A DNA stretch of 7,476 nucleotides, from positions 1-7,476 of the forward strand of contig JAURQB010000142.1 in assembly GCA_030836365.1 (NCBI GenBank), in the 5' to 3' direction. The position numbers and the translations under genes are program-made. The notes below the pieces were generated by a model, which saw only the letters and a list, made by a program, of their open reading frames with translations, searched no databases and was not told where the DNA came from. Each line of letters begins with the position of its first letter. The stretch's first letter is position 1. Origin of the DNA: Bdellovibrionota bacterium. GTDB lineage: Bacteria; Bdellovibrionota; Bacteriovoracia; Bacteriovoracales; Bacteriovoracaceae. Below, one piece after another: positions 5,468-7,476 of the stretch.

Positions 5468-6733
5468 GTGAGTAAAGAAAAACTAGCAGTTATTGGAACA
5501 GGAATGGCCGGTATGAGTGCAGCCTATTTTCTGCAAGATCAGTATGACATCACTGTTTTTGAAAAAAATAATTACGTCGGCGGACACACCAATACCATAA
5601 CAGTCTCTTCTCCCGAGGAAACTGTCGACTTCGACACTGGCTTTATGGTTTTTAACAAAGAAACTTACCCCAACATGATTAAGCTTTTTAAAAAGCTAGA
5701 GGTTCCATACAAAGATACAAGCATGTCCTTTTCGGTTGCTCATCGGAAACGAAATATAGAGTTTTCCGGTACAGGTCTAAATGGTCTTTTTGGACAACGT
5801 AAAAATCTACTCAAGCCATCTTTTTATAAATTATTACTAGAAATTGATCGTTTTAATAAAACAGCAACGGACTTCCTTAACAACAATAACTCTCACGACC
5901 TCACGATCGATGAATATCTGACCCAGCATCGCTTCTCAAAAGAAATGAAAGATCTATACCTCGTCCCTATGAGCTCTGCTGTTTGGAGCACGCCTCACGA
6001 AACGATGAATAAGTTTCCAGCCAAAACACTTATTCGTTTTTTTGATAACCACGGCTTTCTAGGACTAGACACTCAACATCAATGGAAAACCGTTATCGGT
6101 GGATCTAAAAACTACAGAGATCGCTTAATTAAAAACTTTCAAGATAAAATCAAAACAAACTCACCAGTGGTTACCGTTTCAATAGATAATGATAAAAAGG
6201 TTAAAGTTATAACAAATTCAAATGAATTTAAATTTGATAAAGTAATACTTGCTTCGCATGCAGATGAATCTCTAAGGATGAGGAATAACCCAACAGAATT
6301 AGAGTTAAAATTGCTCAGTGCTTTTCGCTATCAAGACAACTTGGCAACGGTTCATTTTGATGAATCTGTAATGCCGAAAAATAAAAATCTATGGAGTTCA
6401 TGGAACTACATTACCCCGAATAAAAACAATGAGAGCTACACAGTTTATTGGATGAACTCTCTTCAACATATCAGCAATATTAAAAACTATTTCATTAATA
6501 TTAATGGTGAAAAATTTGTAGACCCCAAGAAGATTCATCGTCAAATAGCTTACAGTCACCCTTTGTTCAACATTGAAACTGAAAAAGCTCAGCCTCACCT
6601 GCATGAGCTAAACAAGAACGACACACCAGTATATTACGCCGGCGCGTATTTTAGATATGGATTTCACGAGGATGCCTTGTGGTCTGGTATTAATGTTGCG
6701 GAGTCCATTCTAGGGAGAGAGATTACTTTATGA
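5468..6733 (+). CDS. FAD-dependent amine-oxidase-type oxidoreductase
   Basis: The product is 421 residues. It opens with an FAD-binding Rossmann motif, LAVIGTGMAGMSAAYFL (6-22, GxGxxG at 10-15), with the ribose-binding acidic residue Glu32 at the end of the second strand and YVGGHTNT (36-43) after it. VDFDTGFMVFN (53-63), the TPHETMNKFPAKTLIRFFDNHG region (175-196) and VIGGSKNYRDRL (209-220) are typical of the 'predicted NAD/FAD-binding protein' group of flavin amine oxidases. The C-terminal YYAGAYFRYGFHEDALWSGI (389-408) forms the second FAD contact. No signal peptide or membrane helix is apparent. It lies 22 nt after the methyltransferase and overlaps the next gene by 4 nt (ATGA). In related clusters this partner is assigned an oxidation or desaturation step on acyl chains, and that role here is inferred from context. 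It is unlikely to be a true amine oxidase. Confidence 0.88.
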   Translation: MSKEKLAVIGTGMAGMSAAYFLQDQYDITVFEKNNYVGGHTNTITVSSPEETVDFDTGFMVFNKETYPNMIKLFKKLEVPYKDTSMSFSVAHRKRNIEFSGTGLNGLFGQRKNLLKPSFYKLLLEIDRFNKTATDFLNNNNSHDLTIDEYLTQHRFSKEMKDLYLVPMSSAVWSTPHETMNKFPAKTLIRFFDNHGFLGLDTQHQWKTVIGGSKNYRDRLIKNFQDKIKTNSPVVTVSIDNDKKVKVITNSNEFKFDKVILASHADESLRMRNNPTELELKLLSAFRYQDNLATVHFDESVMPKNKNLWSSWNYITPNKNNESYTVYWMNSLQHISNIKNYFININGEKFVDPKKIHRQIAYSHPLFNIETEKAQPHLHELNKNDTPVYYAGAYFRYGFHEDALWSGINVAESILGREITL

Positions 6734-7476
6734 ATTTAAACTCTTGCCTTTATTCATGTAAAGTCGGTCATTTCCGACACTTTCCAAAAGAACACGCTTT
6801 CAAAAATCGTTTCTTTTGGTTTGCACTAAAAAACTCTGAAATAGAGTCAGGAGCGCTAAGAAAGATTCCCTTGATAGGTATAGAGGATTTCGCCCCCTAT
6901 AAATTTACTTATCGTGATCACCTGGACTACCAAAAAGGATCATTACTAGAAAATGTTAAACATTTTATAAGATCAAATAATGACTCCATCCAAGTCAAAG
7001 ACTTTACCGTGTACACAAATCTATCCTTCCTTGGTTATGTTTTTAATCCAATCAATTTAATCCTTGTTGAATTAACAGATGGCAAAAAGGCTGCGATTAT
7101 TGAAATAGGTAATACCTTTGGGGAGATTAAACCTTACTATGTACCCCCCGAAGTATTTTCAGGGAATGGTTTTACTTTCACTACTCAAAAGCTTTTTTAT
7201 ATATCCCCTTTTATTGATCACAGAAATTTCATGACATTCACCTTTACTGAGAGTGAAAAAAGTTTCTCTTTAAATGTTGAAGATTTTGAAATTTTATCTG
7301 ATGGAAAAAGAGAGTTGATTTTAACCACAAAACTTGCAGCGACCAAAATTCGTCTAACAACATCTAGCTTGATCGAACAAACACTAAAAAATCCATTCAA
7401 TACTATCTACATCATATTCTTCATCCACTTTCATGCGTTTCTACTATGGATGAAAAAAATAAAATACTACAAAAAA
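6730..7476 (+). CDS. DUF1365 family protein (3' end beyond window)
   Basis: An open frame runs 249 codons from ATG 6730 to the window edge without a stop. The N-terminus, LYSCKVGHFRHFPKEHAFKN followed by RFFWFAL, matches the conserved start of DUF1365 proteins. The core GYVFNPINLI (102-111), EIGNTFGE (125-132) and FYISPFID (156-163) are its signature segments. A hydrophobic stretch at about 222-240 leads into LLWMKKIKYYKK, which corresponds to the usual C-terminus, so probably only a few residues are missing. The ATG overlaps the oxidoreductase stop by 4 nt, indicating coupled translation. AGGGAGAGAG at 6712-6721 can serve as ribosome site. The biochemical role of the family is not established. 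It recurs beside CFA-like methyltransferases and FAD oxidoreductases, and a part in acyl-chain modification is likely. Confidence 0.85.
   Translation, partial: MNLNSCLYSCKVGHFRHFPKEHAFKNRFFWFALKNSEIESGALRKIPLIGIEDFAPYKFTYRDHLDYQKGSLLENVKHFIRSNNDSIQVKDFTVYTNLSFLGYVFNPINLILVELTDGKKAAIIEIGNTFGEIKPYYVPPEVFSGNGFTFTTQKLFYISPFIDHRNFMTFTFTESEKSFSLNVEDFEILSDGKRELILTTKLAATKIRLTTSSLIEQTLKNPFNTIYIIFFIHFHAFLLWMKKIKYYKK

Noticed and set aside
7218..7400. 60-codon - strand open frame
   Set aside because: It is opposite the DUF1365 coding frame, which is intact and shows family motifs.

Overview
The window is AT-rich bacterial DNA carrying two gene blocks that face each other. Genes are tightly packed, and I see no mobile elements, CRISPR arrays or RNA genes. 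The order gap-pgk-tpiA-secG is common in deltaproteobacteria-like lineages. Combined with the AT-rich composition, it makes a Bdellovibrionota / Bacteriovoracales-type organism my best guess, but this is inference from gene order and composition and not a phylogenetic result.

Left block (1-3705, + strand): the 3' end of gap (glyceraldehyde-3-phosphate dehydrogenase), then complete pgk (phosphoglycerate kinase), tpiA (triosephosphate isomerase), secG (translocase subunit) and a class-V-fold PLP-dependent enzyme of unknown substrate. Spacing is short (13 nt, 1-nt overlap, 66 nt, 13 nt), so this looks like one transcription unit, with a possible extra promoter before secG. gap, pgk and tpiA encode consecutive lower-glycolysis steps.

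Right block (3710-7476): a secreted chalcone-isomerase-like protein on the - strand, a 221-nt regulatory gap, then on the + strand a cyclopropane-fatty-acid-synthase-family methyltransferase, an FAD-dependent amine-oxidase-type oxidoreductase and a DUF1365 protein that runs off the right edge. These four families recur together in bacteria. A related gene set in Rhodobacter sphaeroides has been tied, as I recall, to the singlet-oxygen response and to making methylated furan fatty acids (ufa genes). The likely theme is chemical modification of acyl chains in membrane phospholipids: S-adenosylmethionine-dependent methylation, flavin-dependent oxidation or desaturation, and periplasmic lipid handling by the chalcone-isomerase-like protein. 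The product in this organism cannot be read from sequence.

The most interesting non-coding signal is in the divergent gap 4196-4416. It holds two families of short repeats: TATACA twice at an 11-bp period next to the - strand promoter, and TTAGACA three times plus one inverted copy before the methyltransferase. The - strand promoter candidate has a perfect TATAAT box, a near-consensus -35 box and a long 19-bp spacer containing the TATACA repeats. This arrangement suggests control by a MerR/LitR/CarH-type regulator encoded elsewhere.
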